DNA from: Cribrihabitans_A pelagius
GTDB lineage: Bacteria > Pseudomonadota > Alphaproteobacteria > Rhodobacterales > Rhodobacteraceae
DNA length: 64,000 nucleotides
Reading direction: 5' to 3'
NCBI RefSeq assembly: GCF_048820915.1
Contig: NZ_JBMERR010000005.1
Location: forward strand, 1-64,000
Every line of letters starts with the position of its first letter. The first letter of the stretch is position 1. Positions 1 through 7,489 of the stretch are shown here, piece after piece. The translations under genes and the position numbers were made by a program. Under the pieces are notes generated by a model. It was given only the letters and a program-made list of their open reading frames with translations. It had not been told where the DNA came from and did not search any database.

Positions 1-113
1 ATAATCCCACTCAAGACCCGACGGTCGTCAACGCGAGGCTTCCCGTGGGACTTTGGGAAGAAGGGTTTCAGACGGGCCATCTGCTCGTCGCTCAGCCAGA
101 AAAGGTCAGACAT
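1..113 (-). CDS. IS5-family transposase, N-terminal fragment (runs off left edge)
   Basis: Only the first 37 codons of a DDE transposase are present; the remainder lies left of the window. Reading leftward from the ATG at 111-113 the product begins MSDLFWLSDEQM and continues through a KPFFP segment and VDDRRVLSGI, the typical opening of IS5-family (IS427-like) transposases. The catalytic DDE residues are out of view, so whether the copy is intact cannot be judged. It is the only transposase sequence seen in the window. Confidence 0.85.
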   Translation of the reverse strand, partial: MSDLFWLSDEQMARLKPFFPKSHGKPRVDDRRVLSGI

Positions 114-179
114 GTTCACCGCTCGTTCTGAGCACCGTGAATCACGCGGCCAAACGGAAATCAACGGGTCCTGAGCCTA
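1..179 (-). mobile_element. Right part of an IS5-family insertion sequence
   Basis: The segment holds the start of an IS5-family transposase plus about 65 bp of upstream sequence. A motif GGGTCCTGAGCCTA at 166-179 resembles terminal repeats I recall from this IS group, so the element probably ends there. The boundary is inferred: the left end is outside the window and no target duplication can be checked. Confidence 0.5.
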
Positions 180-233
180 AGCAAAAGGATGCAGGGGTGA
201 CCCTGCGAGGGTTGGAGAACCTTGTTTCCCGGT

Positions 234-249
234 CCCGTTCCCTCCGCCA
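234..249 (+). other. tRNA-Ser-like 3' end fragment
   Basis: The sequence CCCGTTCCCTCCGCCA reads as the 3' half of a T-stem, an acceptor 3' strand, a G discriminator and an encoded CCA, as found at the end of bacterial tRNA-Ser genes. The expected T-loop (GTTCGA) and everything 5' of it are missing. It could be a tRNA broken near the IS, a leftover attachment-site duplication, or chance. Confidence 0.25.
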
Positions 250-970
250 TTATCCCCCCAGCTAATCCCCCCTCCACTGAAATCCTGGATATTTTACACC
301 CGCCTGGGTTGTGCTAAGCGGAGTCGGCCCGTGCCGCATCTGGCCCCGAACGGCCCCAGTGTGATTCGCCTGATCCCGCACATGCGCGAGGGAGCGGAAA
401 CAAAACCCGCCTTTTCAGGCCATTGGCCGCAGGGGGCTGCGCAAACCTGCAGGTCCTGCGTAAAGATCAACCGTAAAATCCACCGTCCGCCGCCGCCGCC
501 GGATTTGTTTCCGCATTGGAAACATTGAGGCGCACAAAGCGCGCCTAGGGGCAGTTCTTTACCGGCTGTTACCACTCTTGCCGCAAAATCGCCGCAAGAT
601 GCGGAAACAATCGCTGCCGTCCGGGTCGGAGACGGCACCGTGTTCAGGGCGCAAGCCCCGTGGCAATAGGGATTTTAGGTGGTTTTTTAGCTTTGTGCCT
701 CAAATCGGCTCCGCTATGGGTAAATGGCCCATTGGGGGTGCCTCCTGCCCATGTCCCGGGTCTTGCGGTGCGTGCGATCTGCCCAGCGCGCGGCTTTTCA
801 CTGGGACGCGGTTGTCCGGCAGTTACCGCCGGGCGGCCCGGATTGGCCCGGATTGGCCTGGACGCGCGGGGGCGCGTGCGGCCGGGATTGGAGCACGGGG
901 CTGTATTGGGGGTGTGGTGCGCCACCGGGCCTGAGGGCCGGGCGGCACACCGGGGGAAAGGGAACATGTG
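250..970. other. Intergenic region, no gene recognised
   Basis: About 700 bp between the IS/tRNA-like remnant and the RTX gene. Open frames on both strands (for example 294-638 minus) resemble no protein family and lack a convincing ribosome site. The segment next to the RTX gene probably holds its promoter. A GGGGGAAAGG stretch at 953-962 is the ribosome binding site for the ATG at 971. Confidence 0.6.
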
Positions 971-3900
971 ATGGCAAATAATTTCGACAACCCGTATTCG
1001 GCCAATCTGGTCGGCCTGTGGGATTTCCGCGGCGGGTACGAAACCCGCGACACCGGGCTGGACGACGGGATTGCGCAGGATGGCGCCGCCACAGGCGGTG
1101 CGGGCTTCGCCGGCGGCTGGCTGCTCAATGGCGGCAGCGGCAGCGCCTTTGTTGTCGGCGGCAGCGAGGACGCGCCTTTCGATCTGGACCAGGGCAGCAT
1201 CATCACCACCTTCAAACCCTCGGACCTGCCGGAGGCAGGCGCGCAGACCGTGCTCAGCCGCGGGCTTGCCGCACCGGGCGGCAGTGACGCCTCGCATCTG
1301 GAAATCCGGATCACCAGCGACGGCGCGGTGGAGATCTCCCATGCCAGCGGCGGCGGGAGCGTGCTGCTCAGCACCGGCCCCGGCTTCTATACCGGCGGCG
1401 ACGTGCTCAAGGTGACTTACGGCTGGAGTGAGGGCGGCGTCACCATGCAGGCCGGCAACCTGACGCAGGGCACCAGCGCCAGCGCGGGGGAGGACGTCTC
1501 CGGCATGACGCTCGACGTGGCCGGCACGGACGAGAACAGCTTCGTGATCGGCGCGGCCGGCAATGGTGCCCAAACCTTCGAGGGCGCGGTCGACTATGTC
1601 GCGGTGCTGGACGCCGATGTCACCAGGGAAGGGCTCGACGGCATCGTCGAAGGCTCGGCCGGCGATGACGTGATCGACACGGGCTACACCGGCGACCCCG
1701 ACGGCGACCGCATTGACAACGGCGATGCCATCGACCCCGCGGCAGGCCCGGACGACGATCTGGTGCACGCGGGCGGCGGCGACGATACCGTCGCGGCAGG
1801 CGCGGGCGACGATACCGTGCATGGCGGCTCCGGCTCGGACGTGATCCAGGGCGGCGCGGGTGACGACGTGCTCGAAGGCGACAGCGACGCGCCCGGCGCG
1901 GGCAGCAGCAGCCGCGAGGTGTTCCAGTGGGACCTGGCGCCCGACCCGGATGACGGCGGCCAGGTCGATAATGGCGACGACCTCAGCGGCGGCTTCAGCC
2001 AGGACACCGGCAATGTCACCGTGACCTACAGCCAGACCGGTGCCAGCGCGGGCGTGGACAACCGCTTTTCCGGCACCGAGCAATACACCGGCAACATCGA
2101 CACCGGCGGCGGCGCGGCCGACACCCGCTCGGGGCTTGCCTCTGTCACCAACGGCAGCGGCAACCTCGCCACGCACGAGCTTGAATTTTCCAACCCGGTG
2201 GAGAACGTTTCCTTCCGGATCAACGACATCGACGGCGGCGGGGCGGTGCGCGTCACCGCGCTCGACAGTGCGGGCCAGCCGATCACCGTGAACCTCTCCG
2301 GCGGCCCCGCGGTGTCATTGCGCGATACCGACGCGGTCGCAGGCGATGACACGGCCGTTGCAGACGGCACCTATGCCGATGACGACAACCCGAGCTATTC
2401 GCTTCTGGTGACGATTCCGGGGCCGGTCTCTGCCATCGTGATCGAACACGGCCAGCCCGGCAGCGGAAATTCCGGCATCCACGTGACCGACGTCTACTTC
2501 GACGCGCTCGACCCGGCCGGCCCAGTGGTGCCCGGCAACGACACCATCGACGGCGGCGATGGCGATGACGTCATCCTCGGCCAGGATGGCGACGATTCGC
2601 TCAGCGGCGGCGACGGCTCCGATTCGATTGAGGGCGGCGATGGCGGCGACGTGATCGACAGCTCGTCGGACGATCCCGCCCCGCTCCCCGACCGCGGCTT
2701 CCCGGGCTATGCGGGCACCGATCCGGACATTCCCTTCGTGCCCGCCGATCCGGACCCCGCCGATGACATGGACACGGTCCATGGCGGCGCGGGCAATGAC
2801 ACCATCTCGACCGGGGATGACGCCGACCTGATCACGGGCGGCAGCGGCATGGATGTGATCGACGGCGGCATCGACGACGATACCATCGACGGCGGTGATG
2901 ACGCAGACGTGCTGACCGGCAGCGAAGGCTCCGATGTGCTGCTCGGCGGCGGCGGGGACGACACCATCTATGGCGGTCTGAACCCGGCGTTTCCCGATGC
3001 GCTGAACATCACCGACGATGGCGGCGACGGCCGCGACCCCGACCCGGATCCCACCAACGGCAGGGATTACATCGATGGCGGAGACGGCAACGACCTGATC
3101 TTCGGGCAGGACGATGACGACACCATCCACGGCGGCGCAGGTAATGATACCATCGACGCAGGCATCGACGATGACGTGGTCGAGGGCGGCACAGGCGATG
3201 ATGTGATCACCGGCGGGCATGGCAGCGACAGTTTGTCGGGCGGTGACGACCGGGACCTGTTCGTGGGCGGCAATGCGGGCGATACGGTGGACGGCGGCTC
3301 GGGCGGCGATGACTACGACACGCTCGATCTCGGCGGCGCCCGGTTCGAGATTGCCGGCCGCACGCTGGATGCAGATGGCAACAGCTATTCCGGCACCATC
3401 AATTTCCTGGGGGATGATGGCGCGGTCACCGGCTCGATGCAGTTCAGCGAGATCGAGCGGATTGTGCCCTGTTTCACGCCCGGCACGCTGATCGCCACGC
3501 CCGGGGGCGAGCGCCCGGTGGAGGAGCTGCAGGCGGGTGACCGTGTGATCACGCGGGACAACGGCATCCAGACGATCCGCTGGATCGGCGCGCGCAGGCT
3601 GCATGCGGCGGAACTGGCCGGTGCGGCGCATTTGCTGCCGGTGCGCATCTGCCGCGGCGCGCTTGGCAACGGGCTGCCGGAGCGCGACATGCTGGTCAGC
3701 CCCAACCACCGGGTGCTGATCGCCAACGACAAGACCGCGCTCTATTTCGAGGACCGCGAGGTTCTGGTCGCCGCCAAGCATCTGACCGGCCTGCCGGGGG
3801 TGGAGATGGTGGAGAGCCTGGAAACGGTGACTTACATCCACTTCATGTTCGACCAGCACGAGGTGGTTCTGTCCGACGGCGCCTGGACCGAGAGCTTCCA

Positions 3901-4054
3901 GCCCGGCGACCAGACCCTGCGCGGGCTGGACAGCGCACAGCGCAACGAAGTGTTCGAACTGTTCCCGGAGCTGCAATCGGAGCAGGGCCGCGCCGGCTAT
4001 GCCGCGGCGCGCCGGGCACTGAAGAAGCATGAGGCGCAGCTGCTGGTGCACTGA
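971..4054 (+). CDS. Large RTX calcium-binding protein with C-terminal Hint domain
   Basis: About 1,027 residues, probably secreted by a type I system, since there is no N-terminal signal peptide and the body is made of RTX repeats. An N-terminal lectin/LamG-like beta region (about residues 8-220) is followed by aspartate-rich GGxGxDxx repeats at roughly 265-305, 520-565, 600-670 and 700-790. A Hint (hedgehog/intein, Hint_2-type) domain starts at Cys834 (CFTPGTLIATPGG) and ends near 985, with an SPNHRVLI block. Hint domains of this kind are thought to self-cleave at the N-terminal Cys; that is family knowledge and is not shown here. A GTG lies directly before the chosen ATG, but the ribosome site spacing favours the ATG. 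No type I secretion genes are adjacent. Its substrate or target is unknown. Confidence 0.88.
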   Translation: MANNFDNPYSANLVGLWDFRGGYETRDTGLDDGIAQDGAATGGAGFAGGWLLNGGSGSAFVVGGSEDAPFDLDQGSIITTFKPSDLPEAGAQTVLSRGLAAPGGSDASHLEIRITSDGAVEISHASGGGSVLLSTGPGFYTGGDVLKVTYGWSEGGVTMQAGNLTQGTSASAGEDVSGMTLDVAGTDENSFVIGAAGNGAQTFEGAVDYVAVLDADVTREGLDGIVEGSAGDDVIDTGYTGDPDGDRIDNGDAIDPAAGPDDDLVHAGGGDDTVAAGAGDDTVHGGSGSDVIQGGAGDDVLEGDSDAPGAGSSSREVFQWDLAPDPDDGGQVDNGDDLSGGFSQDTGNVTVTYSQTGASAGVDNRFSGTEQYTGNIDTGGGAADTRSGLASVTNGSGNLATHELEFSNPVENVSFRINDIDGGGAVRVTALDSAGQPITVNLSGGPAVSLRDTDAVAGDDTAVADGTYADDDNPSYSLLVTIPGPVSAIVIEHGQPGSGNSGIHVTDVYFDALDPAGPVVPGNDTIDGGDGDDVILGQDGDDSLSGGDGSDSIEGGDGGDVIDSSSDDPAPLPDRGFPGYAGTDPDIPFVPADPDPADDMDTVHGGAGNDTISTGDDADLITGGSGMDVIDGGIDDDTIDGGDDADVLTGSEGSDVLLGGGGDDTIYGGLNPAFPDALNITDDGGDGRDPDPDPTNGRDYIDGGDGNDLIFGQDDDDTIHGGAGNDTIDAGIDDDVVEGGTGDDVITGGHGSDSLSGGDDRDLFVGGNAGDTVDGGSGGDDYDTLDLGGARFEIAGRTLDADGNSYSGTINFLGDDGAVTGSMQFSEIERIVPCFTPGTLIATPGGERPVEELQAGDRVITRDNGIQTIRWIGARRLHAAELAGAAHLLPVRICRGALGNGLPERDMLVSPNHRVLIANDKTALYFEDREVLVAAKHLTGLPGVEMVESLETVTYIHFMFDQHEVVLSDGAWTESFQPGDQTLRGLDSAQRNEVFELFPELQSEQGRAGYAAARRALKKHEAQLLVH

Positions 4055-4110
4055 CCGCCAGGGTCCGCGCCGCGCGGGAGGAGGCGGCGCGGACTGCAGC
4101 AGACGCCAGA

Positions 4111-4138
4111 GGCGGGGCCATGGGTGCCCCGCCTTTTT
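4111..4138 (+). terminator. Rho-independent terminator after the RTX-Hint gene
   Basis: GGCGGGG and CCCCGCC arms enclose a short CATGGGTG-type loop and are followed by TTTTT. It lies 57 bp past the stop of the RTX gene and just before the end of the convergent nucleotidyltransferase gene. Confidence 0.85.
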
Positions 4139-4141
4139 AGT

Positions 4142-4732
4142 TCAGGGGGGTGCGCCGTTCTTGCGCCACTTGGCCCAGGCCTCCGGCGTGTCGAGGTCGA
4201 TGACCGCGTGGCGGCCGGGAAGGGGGATTTTCCGGACATCCTCACCGGCGAGGACCGAGCGCGCGCCCCGATCTCCGGTGAGGGCTTGCAGCGCTTCGAA
4301 GCAGCGGCGCGGGAACAGCACGGGATGGCCGGGCGTGCCGTCTTCCGCGCAGGCGCGCAGCACCTGGCCTTGCAGCTCGTCCTGCCGGGCGGCGAGGAGC
4401 ATCATGTCCTGCGTGGTGATTTCCGGCATGTCGGCGGGGAGGATCATCACCGCGTCTGTGCTGGCGGTCAGCGCGGCGACCCCCTGGCGGATCGAAGCGG
4501 CCATGCCCTCCGCGGCGTCGGGGACGGCCACGGGCGTGGCATCGCAGATCACCGCGGCGCGCGGGTGGGCGAGGCTGGGCAGGGTAACAAAAACCGGCAG
4601 CCCGGTCAGCGCGGCGCGGCGGCACATCCGGGTGAGCAGAGGCTGGGCATCCACGTCCACCAGGAGCTTGTCGGACCCGCGCATCCGGGTGGAGGCGCCG
4701 GCGGCGAGGAGGAGGATGGCGGTCTGCGGCAT
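4142..4732 (-). CDS. MobA-like nucleotidyltransferase (molybdenum cofactor cytidylyltransferase type)
   Basis: A 196-residue NTP_transf_3 (MobA-like) protein. The N-terminus LLLAAGASTRMRGSDKLL (about residues 7-24) is the nucleotide-binding loop and signature of this family, and LPADMP near residue 98 supplies the metal-binding aspartate. The length and the TPGHPVLFPRR segment fit the MocA group, which transfers CMP (or GMP in MobA) to molybdopterin for xanthine- or CO-dehydrogenase-type enzymes. No molybdoenzyme gene lies beside it, so the exact substrate is inferred. It converges with the RTX gene. Confidence 0.75.
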   Translation of the reverse strand: MPQTAILLLAAGASTRMRGSDKLLVDVDAQPLLTRMCRRAALTGLPVFVTLPSLAHPRAAVICDATPVAVPDAAEGMAASIRQGVAALTASTDAVMILPADMPEITTQDMMLLAARQDELQGQVLRACAEDGTPGHPVLFPRRCFEALQALTGDRGARSVLAGEDVRKIPLPGRHAVIDLDTPEAWAKWRKNGAPP

Positions 4733-4970
4733 GACATAAAGCCCGGTGCGAAGAGTGGTTGGGGCGGGAGCCTCCGGCGGGGATATTTCTAGCCAGAAGA
4801 AGCCGCAGGTCCAAGCGCGGACAGGTCAGCAACTCTGACCCGTTGTTTCGCGCGCGAAACATCGGGGCAGGCGCGGTGACGTATCCGTTGCAGGGTTCCT
4901 GCACGGGAAGCGGGCGCAGGGCGCGCAACGGGGCGGATACAGGTCAGGCGGGCTGACCTGTATCCGGGGC
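4733..4970. repeat. Intergenic segment with a dispersed repeat copy and palindromes
   Basis: This 238-bp gap has no gene. It holds one copy of a dispersed motif (about 4771-4802, CCTCCGGCGGGGATATTTCT then AGCCAGAAGAA), a GGTCAG/CTGACC inverted repeat at 4824-4840, a perfect 16-bp palindrome GTTTCGCGCGCGAAAC at 4845-4860, and the stem-loop at 4935-4965 described separately. Confidence 0.6.
4935..4965 (-). terminator. Stem-loop after the dimethylglycine dehydrogenase-like gene
   Basis: A perfect 13-bp inverted repeat, GGATACAGGTCAG and CTGACCTGTATCC with a 5-nt GCGGG loop, sits 5 bp beyond the stop codon of the minus-strand flavoprotein gene. It lacks a clear U-tract, so it may protect the mRNA end or act as a weak terminator. 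Confidence 0.55.
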
Positions 4971-7388
4971 TCAGCCGCGCATCTGGGTGCCGTCCGCGTC
5001 GAACAGCGGGGTGGTGATGAGCCGGGCCTTGTGCATCTTGCCGAGGATCTCGATCTCCACTTCCAGGCCGTCCCGGGCTTTCTCTGCCGGCACGAAACCG
5101 AGAGCGACGGATTGCCGGGCATGGTGCGAGTAGCCGCCCGAGGTGCAGAAGCCAGCCACAGCGCCGTCACGCCAGATCGGCTCGTAGGCGACGACATCGG
5201 CGTCGCCGGCTTCAACCGCGAAGGCGCAGAGCTTGCGGGCGGGGCCTGCGGCGCGCTCGGCCTCGGCTGCCGCACGGCCGATGAAATCGGCGTCCTTGCC
5301 CCAGGCGATGAAGCGGTCGAGCCCGGTTTCAGCGGCCGTGTAGTCGGGCGAGAACTCCCGGAGCCAGGAGCCGAAGAACTTGTCGAGGCGGAGCGACATC
5401 ATCGCGCGCATGCCGAATGGCTTCATGCCGTGCGGCTGGCCTGCCTCCCAGAGCGTGGCCCACAGGGCGCGCTGGCTGGGCATGTCGCAGAAGATCTCGA
5501 AGCCGAGGCCGCCGGTGTAGCTCACCCGCTGCACGATGCAATCGGCCATGCCCACGGTGAGGCGGCGCACGTCCATGAAGCGCATGTCCGAGATGTCTTG
5601 CCGCGTGCAGGCTTGCAGGACTTCCCTTGCGCGGGGGCCTGCGATCTGGAAGCCGGTGCGGGTGTCGGAGATGTTTTCAACCCGGACGCCCTCGGCCGCA
5701 TTCTGCTGGAACCAGCGCATGTGGTAGGCCTGGGCGCCATAGGAGGCGGTGAGCTGGTACTCGTCTTCTGCCAGGCAGGAGATGGTGAAGTCGCCGATCA
5801 GCCGGCCCTTGGGCGAAAGCATCGGGGTGAGCGAGAGCCGCCCCGGCTGGGGCACCCGGCCCGCCATGATGCGGTCGAGCCAGGCGCGGGCCTGCGCGCC
5901 GGTGACGCGGTATTTGCCGAAGTTGTGGGTCTCGTTGATGCCGACGGCTTCGCGCACGGCCTTCACCTCGCGCGCGGTGGCGTCAAAGGCGTTGGAGCGG
6001 CGGAAGGAGGGGGTCTCGTACCGGGGTTCATCCCCTTCGGCAAAGTAGTTCGGCACCTCCAGCCCGTATTGCGCGCCCCAGACCGCGCCCATCTGGTCGA
6101 AGATGCCGTACATCGGCGTGGTGCGGAAGGGGCGGGCGGCGGGCAGCTCCTCGTTCGGGTAGGCGATGGAGAAGCGTTTCTGATAGTTTTCAACGACCTT
6201 CGGGCGGGTGTAGCCCGGGGTGATCCAACCGCCGAAGCGGGCGCAGTCCATCGCGAAAGTGTCGCGCTCGCACTCGCCCTCGACCATCCACTGGGCCAGC
6301 ATCAGGCCGACGCCGCCGCCCTGGCTGAAGCCCGCCATCACCGCGCAGGCCGACCAGTAGTTGCGCATCCCCGGCACCGGGCCGACCAGCGGGTTGCCGT
6401 CGGGGGCAAAGGTGAAGGGGCCGTGGATCACCGATTTGACACCCGCGGCCTCCAGCGCCGGGAAGCGCTTGTAGGCGAAGGCGATGGAATCCTCGATCTT
6501 GTCGAAGTCATCGGGCAGCAGCTCGTGGCCGAAATTCCACGGCGTGCCGTCCACCGCCCAGGGCTTGCAGGGCTGTTCGTAAAAACCGATGCAGAGGCCG
6601 CGGCCTTCCTGGCGCAGGTAGCTTTCGCCGGCCGGGTCCATCACGTGGGGGTGTTCCTGGCCCTCGGCCATCATCTCCCGGATCAGCGGCACCTCGTCGG
6701 TGACGATGTACTGGTGCTCCATCGGGTGCAGCGGGAAGTAGACGCCGGCCATGGCGCCGACCTCGCGGGCCCAGAGGCCGCCGGCGTTGACCACGTGCTC
6801 GGCGTGGATGGTGCCCTTTTCCGTCACCACGTCCCAGGTGCCGTCGGGGCGCTGGTTCGTTTCGATCACCTTGCAGTGGGTCTCGATCGTGGCGCCGCCC
6901 ATGCGCGCGGCCTTGGCGTAGGCGTGGGTGGTGCCCGAGGGGTCGAGGTGGCCGTCGAGCGGATCGTAGAGGCCGCCCACGATGCCGTCGGTATTGGTGA
7001 CGGGGGCGATTTTGGCGATTTCCTCGGGGCTTACGATCTCGGTTTCAAGTCCCATGAAGCGGTGCTTTGCGCGCTCCGCCTTCAGCATGTCGAAGCGCTC
7101 CTGATTGTCGGCGAGGGTGACGCCGCCGACGTGGTGCAACCCGCAGGACATGCCGGTGAGGGCTTCGAGTTCCTTGTAGAGCTTGATGGTGTAGCCTTGC
7201 AGCGCCGCCATGTTGGTGTCGCCGTTCAGCGTGTGGAAGCCGCCTGCCGCGTGCCAGGTGGAGCCGGAGGTCAGCTCGGAGCGTTCGATCAGCATGACGT
7301 CGGACCAGCCGAGCTTGGTCAGGTGGTAGAGAACGGAGCAGCCGACAACGCCGCCGCCGATCACTGCCACGCGGGTGGTGGTTTTCAT
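4971..7388 (-). CDS. Dimethylglycine/sarcosine dehydrogenase-type FAD oxidoreductase with GcvT domain
   Basis: An 805-residue, two-part enzyme of the mitochondrial dimethylglycine/sarcosine dehydrogenase family. It oxidatively removes an N-methyl group and can pass the one-carbon unit to tetrahydrofolate. The N-terminal DAO domain begins with the Rossmann motif AVIGGGVVGCSVLYHL, followed by an ERSELTSGSTWHAAG segment typical of the family (covalent FAD is usual in these enzymes). A central FAO_M region precedes a C-terminal GcvT/aminomethyltransferase part (from about residue 430) with LTPMLSPKGRLIGDF. The start is the ATG at 7386-7388, preceded by AGGGAGAGG; the open frame extends further upstream but without homology. 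It is consistent with glycine-betaine, choline or dimethylglycine use in marine roseobacters. The exact substrate cannot be fixed from sequence. Confidence 0.85.
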   Translation of the reverse strand: MKTTTRVAVIGGGVVGCSVLYHLTKLGWSDVMLIERSELTSGSTWHAAGGFHTLNGDTNMAALQGYTIKLYKELEALTGMSCGLHHVGGVTLADNQERFDMLKAERAKHRFMGLETEIVSPEEIAKIAPVTNTDGIVGGLYDPLDGHLDPSGTTHAYAKAARMGGATIETHCKVIETNQRPDGTWDVVTEKGTIHAEHVVNAGGLWAREVGAMAGVYFPLHPMEHQYIVTDEVPLIREMMAEGQEHPHVMDPAGESYLRQEGRGLCIGFYEQPCKPWAVDGTPWNFGHELLPDDFDKIEDSIAFAYKRFPALEAAGVKSVIHGPFTFAPDGNPLVGPVPGMRNYWSACAVMAGFSQGGGVGLMLAQWMVEGECERDTFAMDCARFGGWITPGYTRPKVVENYQKRFSIAYPNEELPAARPFRTTPMYGIFDQMGAVWGAQYGLEVPNYFAEGDEPRYETPSFRRSNAFDATAREVKAVREAVGINETHNFGKYRVTGAQARAWLDRIMAGRVPQPGRLSLTPMLSPKGRLIGDFTISCLAEDEYQLTASYGAQAYHMRWFQQNAAEGVRVENISDTRTGFQIAGPRAREVLQACTRQDISDMRFMDVRRLTVGMADCIVQRVSYTGGLGFEIFCDMPSQRALWATLWEAGQPHGMKPFGMRAMMSLRLDKFFGSWLREFSPDYTAAETGLDRFIAWGKDADFIGRAAAEAERAAGPARKLCAFAVEAGDADVVAYEPIWRDGAVAGFCTSGGYSHHARQSVALGFVPAEKARDGLEVEIEILGKMHKARLITTPLFDADGTQMRG

Positions 7389-7423
7389 GGCGCCTCTCCC
7401 TGTTTCAGGTGCTGCCCTGCATT

Positions 7424-7449
7424 CTGGACAGATGTGAACAGTAGTCCAG
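7424..7449. promoter_or_regulatory. Inverted repeat upstream of the flavoprotein gene (possible operator)
   Basis: CTGGAC and GTCCAG arms separated by 14 bp lie 36-61 bp upstream of the start of the dimethylglycine dehydrogenase-like gene. The position suits a regulator site, but no regulator gene is adjacent and the arms are only 6 bp. Confidence 0.25.
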
Positions 7450-7489
7450 CCCAAAAGCGGCGCGGGGTGTCGTTTCCGATTGGGGAGGC

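Noticed and set aside
1780..3310. Repetitive DNA in the RTX gene as a CRISPR or tandem array
   Set aside because: The periodicity is that of nine-residue GGxGxDxxx coding repeats and the units are diverged; there are no spacers.
644..4051. Long minus-strand open frames (510 and 578 codons) opposite the RTX gene
   Set aside because: Their translations are Ala/Val/Gly/Asp/His patterns created by the GGC-GAC repeats of the RTX gene read in reverse. They match no family and have no ribosome site.
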